Assembly: GCA_009861545.1 (NCBI GenBank)
Contig: VXME01000137.1
Span: forward strand, 1 to 51,993
Source of the DNA: Acidobacteriota bacterium
GTDB lineage: Bacteria; Acidobacteriota; Vicinamibacteria; Vicinamibacterales; UBA8438
Length of the DNA stretch: 51,993 nt
Direction: 5' to 3'
The notes beneath the pieces were generated by a model. That model ran no database searches, was not told where the DNA came from, and saw only the letters and a list, made by a program, of their open reading frames with translations. The position numbers and the translations under genes are program-made. Below are positions 34,660 through 44,629 of the stretch, in pieces. Positions within the stretch are counted from its first letter, which is position 1; each line of letters starts with the position of its first letter.

Positions 34660-35952
34660 ATGACGCAGTTCCCGACGAGACACCGGCGCATCGGCGATGG
34701 CCGCGGCCTGACCCGCAAGGCGTTCCTCGAAGCGGTGGGAGCGGCTGCCGCCGCCGCCCTGTGGCCCGCCGCCCGTCCGCGCGCCCAGGAGGCGCCGGCA
34801 CGAGACGCGCGCGCGCGCATCGCCCGCATCGTCCGCGAGTACGACAGTCAGGGCGACCATCGGACCGGTTCTCCCGTCGACGCCGAGAGCGGCCGCTGGC
34901 TGGCTGATCGGGTGGACGAAGCGGGTCTGGTTCCCGAGATCGAGTGGATGGGATTCTCCCGCATCGGCGTCCAGGCCGCCTACGTCGAGGTGGGCGATCG
35001 CTGGGCCGAAGGGGTGCCCCTCTTCGACGGCGGCTTCACGGACGCCGCCGGCGTGACGGGCGCCCTGGGCTCGATCGACGGCGCGGGCACGATCGGGCTC
35101 GGCCACGTCGGCCCGCGCACGGGAGCGGACTTTCGCGCCCACCGCCGCGCCACATCGCAGCGGGCGGTGGTGACGGTGACGGGCGGTGCCTCCAACGGCG
35201 TACCGGAGGGGCTCGCCCTGATGAACGCGCCCGACTTCAAGGCGCCCTTCGGCCCGCCGGTGCTGCAGGTCGCAAGCCGCCATCGCGCCTGGCTCACCGC
35301 CGCCGCCGCATCCGGCGCGACGGCGCGGGTGGTCGCCCACGTGACCCGGCGTCCGGAGGAGGTGTTCAACGTCACGGCGACCCTGCGCGGCAGGGAGCCT
35401 TCGCTGGCGCCCGTCTTCGTGATGACGCCGCGCAGCGGGTGGTGGACCTGCGCGTCCGAACGCGGCGGCGGCATCGCCGTCTGGATCGAGATGATCCGCG
35501 GCATGGCGGCCGCGGCGCCGCCGCGGCGCACGACGGTGTTCCTCGCGTCCACGGGACACGAGCTGGGCCACTACGGGCTTGAAGAGTTCCTGCGCACCCG
35601 GTCGCGCCTCGTCCGGAGCGCCGCCGCCTGGATCCACCTCGGCGCGAACTTCGGGGCCGCCATCGGCGGCGATCCTCTGCTGCAGGCATCGACGGCCGAA
35701 TTGCAGGACCGGGCGCAGGATGCACTGCGGCAGGTCGGCGAGGCCCCGGTGCGCCGCCGCCCCGCGGGCGAAACTCCCGGTGGTGAAGCACGTCACATTC
35801 ACGCCGGCGGCGGGACCTACCTCTCGGTCGTCGGCGCAAACGGGTTGTTCCATCACCCCGCGGACCGGTGGCCGGACGCGGTCGACGTCGACCGCGTCGC
35901 ACGCTACGCCCGGGCGTTCACCGACGTCGGGCTGCAGCTGGCCAACGCCTGA
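34660..35952 (+). CDS. Exported M28-peptidase-like protein with degenerate metal site
   Basis: A 430-residue protein. The N-terminus RKAFLEAVGAAAAAALW with an upstream Arg-rich stretch resembles a Tat-type signal (R-K form), ending near RAQE. The C-terminal domain follows the M28/PA-domain layout: VFVMTPRSGWWTCASERGGG at 249-268, then FLASTGHELGHYGLEEFL near 291-308 and AAWIHLGANFGA. In active M28 enzymes the first segment has H-x-D zinc ligands, here R-S-G, and the later Glu-Glu pair is HELGH. So it is probably not a normal aminopeptidase, though HELGH could still bind metal. Confidence 0.72.
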   Translation: MTQFPTRHRRIGDGRGLTRKAFLEAVGAAAAAALWPAARPRAQEAPARDARARIARIVREYDSQGDHRTGSPVDAESGRWLADRVDEAGLVPEIEWMGFSRIGVQAAYVEVGDRWAEGVPLFDGGFTDAAGVTGALGSIDGAGTIGLGHVGPRTGADFRAHRRATSQRAVVTVTGGASNGVPEGLALMNAPDFKAPFGPPVLQVASRHRAWLTAAAASGATARVVAHVTRRPEEVFNVTATLRGREPSLAPVFVMTPRSGWWTCASERGGGIAVWIEMIRGMAAAAPPRRTTVFLASTGHELGHYGLEEFLRTRSRLVRSAAAWIHLGANFGAAIGGDPLLQASTAELQDRAQDALRQVGEAPVRRRPAGETPGGEARHIHAGGGTYLSVVGANGLFHHPADRWPDAVDVDRVARYARAFTDVGLQLANA

Positions 35953-35958
35953 CCGGGC

Positions 35959-35975
35959 CGGCGCGGCACGCGCCG
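35959..35975. terminator. Hairpin between convergent genes
   Basis: CGGCGCG-GCA-CGCGCCG is a perfect 7-bp stem in the short gap between the M28-like gene and pgi. No T-run is present. Confidence 0.45.
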
Positions 35976-35976
35976 T

Positions 35977-37752
35977 TCACCGCGCCGGGACCCTTCTCCT
36001 GCCCCGTGCGACGGCGGCGAGCGCCTCGGCCACCAGCGCGGCAACGGCGGCGAGTCCGCTCCCGACCTCGCCATCGAGATGGAGCCGGAGCCAGCGCCGG
36101 CGGCGCGCCGCGAGCACGGCGCAGTCTCCGGCCGCCTGCGCTTCCTTCACCGTGCCGAACGTGAGCGCGCCGTCCGGGGCGGCCACGTCGATGACGTCCG
36201 CGCAGGTGAGGATGAGGAACAGTCCGTCCGCGGGACCGCCCTTGTGCGCCTGCCCCGTCGAATGCAGGAAGCGCGGTCCGAAACCGACGGCGGTCGCCAC
36301 TCCCGTCGCCGCGCGCACCTGGTGCCGCAGGTCCTCGAGAATCCGCCGATACGGCTCGCACATCTCGAGATAGGCCAGTACGGCGAAGTAGCTGCCGGGT
36401 CGCAGCCGGCGGATGTGCGCGGCGACCCACTGCGCCAGCGGGGCCTCTGCGCCGACCGACCGCCGCAATGCCGCGGAGTACGGGCGCGCCGCATAGGCGC
36501 GGATGACGCCGGCGTCCCAGGCCAGCTCGGCCACGGGTCCCGCCGCCGCTCGGTCGCTCCCCGGCCCCTCACTCGTGATGGCGCGGGTCGCGACCTTGCT
36601 CGCTTCGACGTCCGGCTGATTGAAGGGGTGTACGCCGAGAACGGCTCCCGCCACCGCCGTGGCGAGCTCCCAGCGGAAACACTCCGCGCCCACGTCGTAA
36701 CGGTCGTGCGCGTGCAGCCGGACCACCGGATGACCCGCCCGCGCCAGCGCGCTCAGCACGCTCTCGCACTCTTCGTCCGGTTCGTCCCCGAGCGCGGTCG
36801 AAACGAACAGGCGGTCGTCCCGGTAGATCGCCGGATCGTCCGTCCGCTCGCCGTCCACGGGGATGATTCCGACGCCGTCCTTGCCGGTCGACTCCGCCAG
36901 CAACTGCTCGATCCAGGCGCCGAGTCCGTCCAGCCCGGGTGCGGTCACGAGCGTCGTCTTGTTGCGGCCGGCACGGGCCGCAAGCCCGAGCCAAAGGCCG
37001 AGCTGAACACCGGGGTTGCTCGCTGCGGGCGACTCGGAGCCGCAGGCTTCGGCCATGGCCCGCGCCCGGTCGAGCAGCAACCGCAGGTCGATGCCGAGGA
37101 GCGCGGCCGGCAACAGCCCGAAGTACGACAGGGCGGAATACCGACCGCCGATGCTCGCCTCGCCGTGGAACACGGCGCGGAAGCCGCGTTCGGTTGCCAG
37201 GCGGTCGAGCGCCGATCCCGCATCGGTCACCGCCACGAACCGGGACCCGGCCGCCTCGCTGCCCGCACGTTGGCGCACGCGCTCGAAGAAGTGCGCGTGC
37301 AGCAGGCTGGTCTCGAGCGTGGTGCCGGACTTGCTGGAAACCACGAAGAGCGTCCGATCGAGGTCGATTTGCGCCTCGAAACGCCTGAGCTGGGCCGGAT
37401 CGGTCGAGTCCAGCACCCGCAGCTCGATGCCCCCGGCGCCGCCGAAGATGCGCTGCAGCATCTCGGGACAGAGGCTGGATCCCCCCATGCCGAGGAGCGC
37501 GGTGACAACGAAGCCGTCCCGCCGCGCCTGATCGACGAAGGCCTCCAGCCTCCGCACCTCCGCCCCGTCCGGCTGGGGGACATCCAGCCAGCCCAGCCAG
37601 CGTCCCTCGTCGCCGCCGGTCCACACGGTGGGATCCCGCTGCCAGAGACGTCCGAGAAGTCCCGCCGGCGACCACGCCGCCGCCTCCTTCTCCACCGCTT
37701 CCCGCAGCGCCGGCGGTGCATCGACCTCGCCCGTGAGCTTCTTCTCGGTCAC
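35977..37752 (-). CDS. pgi: Glucose-6-phosphate isomerase (transaldolase-fusion type)
   Basis: A 591-residue enzyme interconverting glucose-6-phosphate and fructose-6-phosphate. The GTG at 37750-37752 is chosen with GGAGAGG just upstream. SIS-domain motifs are LGMGGSSLCPEMLQ near 92-105, VVSSKSGTTLETSLLHAHFF near 137-156, and GVHPFNQPDVEASK late in the chain, a substitution typical of the PGI part of bifunctional transaldolase-PGI proteins. The transaldolase half is absent, and no separate transaldolase gene is in the window. Cytosolic, central carbon metabolism. Confidence 0.88.
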   Translation of the reverse strand: MTEKKLTGEVDAPPALREAVEKEAAAWSPAGLLGRLWQRDPTVWTGGDEGRWLGWLDVPQPDGAEVRRLEAFVDQARRDGFVVTALLGMGGSSLCPEMLQRIFGGAGGIELRVLDSTDPAQLRRFEAQIDLDRTLFVVSSKSGTTLETSLLHAHFFERVRQRAGSEAAGSRFVAVTDAGSALDRLATERGFRAVFHGEASIGGRYSALSYFGLLPAALLGIDLRLLLDRARAMAEACGSESPAASNPGVQLGLWLGLAARAGRNKTTLVTAPGLDGLGAWIEQLLAESTGKDGVGIIPVDGERTDDPAIYRDDRLFVSTALGDEPDEECESVLSALARAGHPVVRLHAHDRYDVGAECFRWELATAVAGAVLGVHPFNQPDVEASKVATRAITSEGPGSDRAAAGPVAELAWDAGVIRAYAARPYSAALRRSVGAEAPLAQWVAAHIRRLRPGSYFAVLAYLEMCEPYRRILEDLRHQVRAATGVATAVGFGPRFLHSTGQAHKGGPADGLFLILTCADVIDVAAPDGALTFGTVKEAQAAGDCAVLAARRRRWLRLHLDGEVGSGLAAVAALVAEALAAVARGRRRVPAR

Positions 37753-37789
37753 ACCCTCTCCACGTTCCTTCCCCTGCCGGCCGGACCGG

Positions 37790-39136
37790 TCAACCGGCGA
37801 CCGCATGCATGCGCTGCCGCAGATCCTCCGTGAGCCGCACCAGACCGTCGCTGACGACGACCTGGTAGTCGGTCGGCTCCTCCAGCCGCAGCACCCCTGC
37901 CGGCAGCGCCTCGACCGCCCGCAGCGCATGGCCCTGAATCTCCCGCATGGGAGGACCGGGTCGCAGCCGTCGTCCCCGACGCATTACCGGCGAGAGCAGG
38001 GCCCGCCCCTGCCCCGGCGGCGGTTCCCGATCTGTCGCCAGCACGTCGTGGGTCACGGCTCCGCAATCCGCGACGCGCCACACCTGCTTCGGCCCGGGAT
38101 ACGTCCCCTTGCCGCGACTCAGCTTGAGCACCGGCTGCACGAGGCCGGCCCGGTCCACTTCGACCAGCTTGTACACGCCCCCGAGGGCGGGCGCGTCGGA
38201 GGAAGTGCTCAGCGCGGTGCCGACGCCGAAGATGTCGATCGGAGCGCGGTCCTCCACCAACTCGGCGATGCGCCGCTCGTCGAGGTCGCCGCTCGCGAAA
38301 ATCCTGGTCCCGCGCAGACCTGCCGCGTCGAGACGCGCGCGGATCGCCCGGCTCTCGGCGAGCAGGTCGCCGCTGTCCAGGCGTACGCCGAACGGAGAGA
38401 GCCCCGCGGCGGCGATGCGATCTACCGCACGCTCGCTGTCGTAGGTGTCGATGAGGAGCACCGTCCGATCGCCGTACATGTCGATGAAGCGGATGAACGC
38501 TTCCTTCTCCGAGTCGTGGCTCATGACCCAGGAGTGCGCCATCGTGCCGGCCAGCGGCAGGCCGAAAGCCAGACCCGCTTCGACATCGGATGTCCCGCTG
38601 CAGCCGCCGATGAACGCCGCTCGGCCGGCGAGCGCACCCGCCTCGGCGCCATGGGCGCGGCGCGCGCCAAGCTCGAACACCGGGCGTCCGGCCGCCGCCC
38701 GGACCACGCGAGACGCGCGGCTCGCCACCGACGTTTGGAACAACACCGTCGACAGCAGCGCCGTTTCGACGATCTGCCCCTCGATGAGAGGCGCCGTGAC
38801 GCGGAGCAGCGGCTCGTTCGGAAAGACCGGTTCGCCCTCGGCAACCGCCCAGACGTCCCCGCTAAAGCGAAACCCCGGCAGGTAGTCGTCGAAGAAACCC
38901 GCCGGAGCCCGCCGGAGCTGCGGGATCTGCCGCAGGTACTCTATGTCCGCCGCCGTGAAACAGAGCCCTTCCAGATAGACCAGCGCCGGCTCGATTCCCG
39001 CCGCCAACAGGTATCCTCGGTCCCTGGGCAGGCTGCGGACCGACAGTTCGAAAGTCGCCCGAGGAGGCGCGCCCGCGCCGTAGTGGCCCGCCGCCATCGT
39101 CAACTCGTAGAGGTCGGTGGACAGCGCGCTCGGCAT
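37790..39136 (-). CDS. pncB: Nicotinate phosphoribosyltransferase
   Basis: A 448-residue enzyme making nicotinate mononucleotide from nicotinate and PRPP. The start MPSALSTDLYELTMAAGHY is the family N-terminus. Other evidence is FELSVRSLPRDRGYLLAAG, the GGCSGTSDVEAGLAFGLPLAGTMAHSWV block near 178-205 and GVRLDSGDL near 257. It is divergent from pncA with only 22 bp between start codons, so both steps of nicotinamide salvage (pncA then pncB) share a control region. It lies 37 bp upstream of pgi on the same strand. Confidence 0.94.
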   Translation of the reverse strand: MPSALSTDLYELTMAAGHYGAGAPPRATFELSVRSLPRDRGYLLAAGIEPALVYLEGLCFTAADIEYLRQIPQLRRAPAGFFDDYLPGFRFSGDVWAVAEGEPVFPNEPLLRVTAPLIEGQIVETALLSTVLFQTSVASRASRVVRAAAGRPVFELGARRAHGAEAGALAGRAAFIGGCSGTSDVEAGLAFGLPLAGTMAHSWVMSHDSEKEAFIRFIDMYGDRTVLLIDTYDSERAVDRIAAAGLSPFGVRLDSGDLLAESRAIRARLDAAGLRGTRIFASGDLDERRIAELVEDRAPIDIFGVGTALSTSSDAPALGGVYKLVEVDRAGLVQPVLKLSRGKGTYPGPKQVWRVADCGAVTHDVLATDREPPPGQGRALLSPVMRRGRRLRPGPPMREIQGHALRAVEALPAGVLRLEEPTDYQVVVSDGLVRLTEDLRQRMHAVAG

Positions 39137-39158
39137 CACGTTGTAATGTACCACTGCA

Positions 39159-39779
39159 ATGTCGCCCGGCACCGCTGTCGCACTGCTCGTCGTGGACGTC
39201 CAGAACGACTTCTGCGCCGGCGGGGCCCTGGCCGTTCCCGATGGCGATCGCGTGGTCGATCCCATCAACCGTTTGCTGGCGGCCCATTCCGCGGCGGGCG
39301 CGGCGATCTTCGCTACGCGCGACTGGCACCCCGTCGGATCGTCCCACTTCAGCGACCAGGGCGGGGACTGGCCGGTCCACTGCGTCGCCGATACCCCCGG
39401 CGCCGCCTTTCATCCACGGCTGCGGTTTCCCGCCGCGACGGTCGTAGTGAGCAAGGGGCAGGCGCGCGACAGCGACGGGTACTCGGCCTTCGACGGCAGG
39501 CTCCCCGCGGGTGAACCCCTGGCCCGCGCTCTCGCCGAACACCACGTCGGCCGCCTGATCGTCTGCGGGCTGGCGACCGACTACTGCGTGCGGGCCTCGG
39601 TGCTCGACGCCCGCGTCCGCGGGCTCGATGTCCTCGTCGTGCGCGACGCCATCGCCGCAGTCGACCTGCGTCCGGGCGACGGCGCCACGGCGCTGCGGGA
39701 GATGGAGGCCTCCGGCGCCCGTCTCGTCACCCTCGATCGGGCGCTGGCTCTCGCCGAAGGCGACGCGGACCGCAACTGA
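39159..39779 (+). CDS. pncA: Nicotinamidase
   Basis: A 206-residue isochorismatase-fold enzyme deamidating nicotinamide to nicotinate. The catalytic triad is Asp13 (VVDVQNDFC), Lys99 (VVVSKGQ) and Cys143 (GLATDYCVRA). Metal ligands are Asp55, His57 and His63 in TRDWHPVGSSHF and His74 in WPVHC. The length is normal. It is divergent from pncB and followed by a strong bidirectional hairpin. Confidence 0.95.
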   Translation: MSPGTAVALLVVDVQNDFCAGGALAVPDGDRVVDPINRLLAAHSAAGAAIFATRDWHPVGSSHFSDQGGDWPVHCVADTPGAAFHPRLRFPAATVVVSKGQARDSDGYSAFDGRLPAGEPLARALAEHHVGRLIVCGLATDYCVRASVLDARVRGLDVLVVRDAIAAVDLRPGDGATALREMEASGARLVTLDRALALAEGDADRN

Positions 39780-39780
39780 G

Positions 39781-39819
39781 AGAGCGCGCCGCCATGCATC
39801 GCTGCATGGGGCGCGCTCT
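39781..39819. terminator. Strong bidirectional terminator hairpin
   Basis: AGAGCGCGCC (39781-39790) pairs with GGCGCGCTCT (39810-39819), and CCATGCA with TGCATGG inside, leaving a TCGC loop and one bulged G at 39791. With 17 pairs it is the strongest hairpin I noticed. It begins 2 bases after the pncA stop and ends 25 bases from the convergent cytochrome gene. Confidence 0.75.
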
Positions 39820-39843
39820 TGAAAACCGGCCGGCCGGCGCGGA

Positions 39844-42669
39844 TCAGTTGCCGCGGATGGGAGACGGACCGCCCTCGAACGTCAGCATGTAGTCGCGAAT
39901 CGCTTCCAGTTGCCGTGGTCCGTCGCTGTCGAGCTGCGGGTACGGCGACGCGGGAAAATCCGTCCAGAACATCGGCATGCGGGTTCCAGGCTGGATTTCC
40001 AACGGCGCCCGGAGCCAGTCGACGATCCAGTCCGGCTGCAGCCGCTCGCGCGCCATCCGCAGATCCGGCGCGAGATTGTCGGTCGGCTGATCGGCCGGGA
40101 TCGTGTCCAACACGTGACACTGCTGGCACCGGAGCAGATCGAACAGCTCCTCGCCTTCGCGCGGCACCGCCGCCGCCGACAAGGTGTCGTGGGTCCGGAA
40201 CTCGCCGACCGTGCCCGAGATGGCGCCGAAGTAGTCGATCACCCCGTTCCAATGCGCGTCGTCGAGCGCGAAGCTCGGCATACGCACGTCCAGCCACGGG
40301 CGAATCGGGATCGGCCCCTGCAGGAAGGCATACATCCAGTCCGGTTTCACCTTGGCGCCTTGCGGCGTGAGCATCGGCGGGGCCAGCGACGGATCGTCCA
40401 CGAGCGCCACGTAGTCGCCGCCGTCCTCCTCGATCTCGTGACATCCGATGCAGTTGCGGCGCCGGACCAGGTTGCGGCCATCGCGCAGGGCGTCGTTCCG
40501 GGCCGAGCGCGGCGGCTTCGCGGCCAGCGGCTGCACGTCGCTCTGGAAGCTCATGATGGCGGTGGCGAAGAGCTTCGACTCTTCCTCGCTCATCTCGAAA
40601 TCCGGCATCCGCAGCTTCTCGAGCGGCTGCAGCACGCGATTCCTGTCGAACGCACGCGGATCGCGCATCTTCTGCTTGAACCACTCCACCTTCGTATGCG
40701 GAATGTCGTGGACGAAAGCGAAGTCGAGCCGCGGCAGCAGCTTCGATCCCTCTTCCGACAGCTCGATCCCGATCGGCTGGGCGCCCTCGAACCCCGCGAT
40801 TTCGTGACAACTGTAGCAACCGTAGCGGCCAATCACGCGTTGTCCGAGGTCGACCCGCTGCTCGTCGAGCGACATGCCTCCGACGAGCTCCTCCGCCTCA
40901 GCGGTGGGCAGGATGGACCTCACGTAATCCAGCAGCACCGCGGTGACCTCGCCGTCGTCGTAGGTCGCTTCCGCTCCTCGTCCGTCCGGACCGGTGAGCG
41001 TGCTGAGATAGGTCGCGATGTCCGCCGCCTCGCGATTCGTCAGCCGGAGATCCGGCATGTACGTCTCGCTGCTGAAGTGCGTCGGGTCCCGCACCCAGTC
41101 GAAGAGCCACTCGTAGCTGGTCTTGTTGCCGATGTTCTGGAGCGGCTGCCCGAAGGTGCGCCGCGTGCCGGCGGCCAGACGGTCCTGGTCCTCGGTGATG
41201 TGGCAGGCCAGGCAGCCGACGGACTCGACGAGGTCCTGTCCGCGCTCGGCGTTTCCGCGCGGCGGGAACAGCACCGCGTAGTCATGCTCCTCCGAGTTCG
41301 CGAACAGGTACGCGACCGCGGCGTCTATCTCGACCTCGTTGCGAACCGCGTCCTCCGGACTGCTCGTGTTCGAGTTGTACCAGACCCGCGGCATCCACGT
41401 GCTCGGCTTGACCTCCCGTGGATCGCGAATCCACGAGGACACCCACTCGGGTGAGAGCTTCGAGCCGATTTTCGTGAGGTTCGGACCCGGCTTGCGCAGA
41501 TCGGTGAAGCCCGTGGTCGTGTGGCAGGCGTAGCACCCGGCGCGCTCGTACAGGCCGTAGGCCAGGTTCAGGTTCTCCGCCTCGTCCACGTACACCGTCT
41601 CCGTGTGACACTTCGCGCAGGACGCCTCGGTCATGTCCGTGGGCAGCATCGGGTAGTCCCACAAGTGGGGCACCGCCCAACCGTACTGCTCCTCCCAGGC
41701 ATGCATCTGCTCCTCGGTCTCGGGCGTGTGCGAGGAGTGAACGAAGCCGATCGACTGCCCCATCCCCTCGTGACACACGGTGCAGCCGGTGGTCGCCAGC
41801 GGATGCGGCGACGCGCTGCCGACGTACGTCTCCAGGCGCGGATGCGTCGTGTACGGCTGCGGGTACGCCTCGTAGCCCTCGCGGTCGATCGCGATGTGGC
41901 ACGTCCGGCAGCGATCCATCTTCTGGAAGCGGATGAAGTTCAGCTCGTCGTGGACGTTCGGCGTAATCGTCTGCTGCACGGTCAGGCTCGGGGCCATGAA
42001 GTCGAGCAGCGGAGCGTTCAGCAGGTAGTCTCCGACAAAGTCGACCTGCAGGTCCTCGACCAGGGCGGCCAGCCGGGTCGCCTCCGCCGTCAGCTCGCGG
42101 ATCTCGGTGTCCGCGTCCACCACGCCGCCGGTGTATTCCCCGATCTGCGCGCGCAGATCGTCGCGCCGCGCAACCAGCTCTTCGACGCGCAAGCCCAGCT
42201 CGACCCAGCGGTCGTACATGTCGTCGATCGCGGGACGCAGCTCCGCGGCTTCCTCCGGATGCTCTTCCTGCAGCTCCTCGTACGCGTACCGCTCGACGTC
42301 GTAGTCGGCCTTCAGGAAGTTGTACTGCTGGTTGGCGAGGTAGAAGTCCGCCTCGACGTCCGCCAACTGGCCCTCGAGCTCGGCCACCCGCTCGCCGTTG
42401 GCGGCGAGCTCCTGCTCGGCCGCAGCCCGCTCGGCGTTCAACTCCTGCAGGCGTTCCTGGTCGATGCCGGCCTGCGCCGCCTGGAGGCTCAGCGAGGTGA
42501 CGTACCCCTCCAGCAGCACGAACTGCCGCTGGTAGCCCTTCCACTCGCGGTCGAAGTCGTCGAAGACCATCCAGATGGTCGTGAAGAACAGGAACAGGCT
42601 CGACGCCGCGAAGACGACGTTGAGAAAGTCGACGTTGTAGGCGTGTCCGACGCTTTTCTTGTTGGCCAT
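39844..42669 (-). CDS. Membrane-anchored eight-haem cytochrome c with coiled coil
   Basis: A 941-residue protein. One TM helix at ~15-35 anchors it; residues ~60-210 form a long charged coiled coil. Eight CXXCH haem sites follow at 254, 296, 351, 379, 486, 618, 740 and 848 (CRTCH, CTVCH, CAKCH, CYACH, CLACH, CYSCH, CIGCH, CQQCH). Repeated cytochrome-c-like modules with late methionines (WMPR, YMPD, RMPD, RMPM) suggest several mono-haem domains in series. It is the last gene of the cytochrome b/Rieske operon and probably replaces cytochrome c1, carrying electrons from quinol to terminal oxidases. A coiled coil between anchor and haems is unusual and may set distance or make multimers. Confidence 0.9.
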   Translation of the reverse strand: MANKKSVGHAYNVDFLNVVFAASSLFLFFTTIWMVFDDFDREWKGYQRQFVLLEGYVTSLSLQAAQAGIDQERLQELNAERAAAEQELAANGERVAELEGQLADVEADFYLANQQYNFLKADYDVERYAYEELQEEHPEEAAELRPAIDDMYDRWVELGLRVEELVARRDDLRAQIGEYTGGVVDADTEIRELTAEATRLAALVEDLQVDFVGDYLLNAPLLDFMAPSLTVQQTITPNVHDELNFIRFQKMDRCRTCHIAIDREGYEAYPQPYTTHPRLETYVGSASPHPLATTGCTVCHEGMGQSIGFVHSSHTPETEEQMHAWEEQYGWAVPHLWDYPMLPTDMTEASCAKCHTETVYVDEAENLNLAYGLYERAGCYACHTTTGFTDLRKPGPNLTKIGSKLSPEWVSSWIRDPREVKPSTWMPRVWYNSNTSSPEDAVRNEVEIDAAVAYLFANSEEHDYAVLFPPRGNAERGQDLVESVGCLACHITEDQDRLAAGTRRTFGQPLQNIGNKTSYEWLFDWVRDPTHFSSETYMPDLRLTNREAADIATYLSTLTGPDGRGAEATYDDGEVTAVLLDYVRSILPTAEAEELVGGMSLDEQRVDLGQRVIGRYGCYSCHEIAGFEGAQPIGIELSEEGSKLLPRLDFAFVHDIPHTKVEWFKQKMRDPRAFDRNRVLQPLEKLRMPDFEMSEEESKLFATAIMSFQSDVQPLAAKPPRSARNDALRDGRNLVRRRNCIGCHEIEEDGGDYVALVDDPSLAPPMLTPQGAKVKPDWMYAFLQGPIPIRPWLDVRMPSFALDDAHWNGVIDYFGAISGTVGEFRTHDTLSAAAVPREGEELFDLLRCQQCHVLDTIPADQPTDNLAPDLRMARERLQPDWIVDWLRAPLEIQPGTRMPMFWTDFPASPYPQLDSDGPRQLEAIRDYMLTFEGGPSPIRGN

Positions 42670-42676
42670 GGTGGGC

Positions 42677-43753
42677 TTAGATGTTGAAGAACCACTCCGG
42701 GATCGAGACGACGTACTTCAGGTTCACCAGCCAGCGGCTGAACATCTTGATCGGCAGCGACAGCATCATCAGGAACAGGAAGGCTCCCACGTAGAAGCGC
42801 GTCGGTCCCATCTTGTCGTAGTACCGCTTCAGGACGGTCTTGGCCAGGAGCACCGGCAGGACGGTGACGTAGGCCAGCGAGAGCAGGATGCCGACCCCCT
42901 CGCGCACGAGGATGTTGTCCGGGAGCGCCGTGCCCGCACCGCGCACCCAGAGGTACTCCGACAACTGCACGTTGTTGAGCGCCTCGAGCTTGTGCACGTC
43001 CCAGTACTCGAAAGGTCCGAAGAAGTTCCAGTTCGGGCCGCGGAGGAACGTCCCCAGAACGATCAACGACGACCAGAGAATCACGAAGCCGAACAGGAAG
43101 ATCGTGATCTCCGCCTTGCGCTCGTTGAACGTGTAGTAGCCGTTGCCCTTCGGATTCGTGTCGATGTACGGGATCGCCATCAGGCCCACGATGATCAGGC
43201 TGGGCAGCACGACGCCCGCGAGCCAGGGATCGAAGTAGACGAGCATCTCCTGCAGGCCCAGGAAGTACCAGGGCGCCTTCGAGGGGTTCGGGGTGTTGGC
43301 CGGATTGGCCGGCTGCTCGATGGGCGCCTCGAGGGCGATCGACCAGACCACCAGAACGGCGCTGCAGAGGACGAGGGCGATCAGCTCGGTGTAGACGAGG
43401 TCCGGCCAGACCCAGACGCGGTCGGACTCCTGCTTCTCGATGACGTCGTCTCCGGCCGCGACGCGCTGGTCGTTGAGAACGGCCTCGCGCATCGAGTACC
43501 AGGTGAAGAAGACCACCAGGAAGATCAGCGCCACGATCGGCACGTTGTCCGGCTTGGCGATGATCAGCACGAAGTTCTCGTCGGTCAGGCCGAACAGGAA
43601 GAACACCGTGAGAAAGCCCATCAGGCCGTAGCCCACCGAGAGCTTGGCGAAGGCCTCGCGCTTCCACACGATCAGCGCCAGCGCGACCACCGATAGCAGG
43701 AAGAACAGCCGCGGATCGGAGACCAGGTTGAAGAATCCCTTTATCGCTTCCAT
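42677..43753 (-). CDS. Cytochrome b C-terminal subunit (subunit IV-like) with extra N-terminal helices
   Basis: A 358-residue membrane protein. Residues ~115-240 match the cytochrome b C-terminal domain: VWPDLVYTELIAL, then NPANTPNPSKAPWYFLGLQE (150-169) and LVYFDPWLAGVVLPSLII. The Qo-site motif, PEWY in mitochondria, is APWY here (160-163). About three extra hydrophobic helices precede this domain (~14-30, 38-57, 70-87) and two more follow (~285-305, 320-336), so it is about twice the size of plastid subunit IV. It sits 38 bp after the cytochrome b N-terminal gene and 7 bp before the cytochrome c gene. Confidence 0.9.
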   Translation of the reverse strand: MEAIKGFFNLVSDPRLFFLLSVVALALIVWKREAFAKLSVGYGLMGFLTVFFLFGLTDENFVLIIAKPDNVPIVALIFLVVFFTWYSMREAVLNDQRVAAGDDVIEKQESDRVWVWPDLVYTELIALVLCSAVLVVWSIALEAPIEQPANPANTPNPSKAPWYFLGLQEMLVYFDPWLAGVVLPSLIIVGLMAIPYIDTNPKGNGYYTFNERKAEITIFLFGFVILWSSLIVLGTFLRGPNWNFFGPFEYWDVHKLEALNNVQLSEYLWVRGAGTALPDNILVREGVGILLSLAYVTVLPVLLAKTVLKRYYDKMGPTRFYVGAFLFLMMLSLPIKMFSRWLVNLKYVVSIPEWFFNI

Positions 43754-43791
43754 GGTGTCGTGATCTCTCTACGTCCAAAGGCGAAGAGGCT

Positions 43792-44607
<816 letters not shown>

Positions 44608-44629
44608 GATTCAGCAGCTCCGAGTCTTC

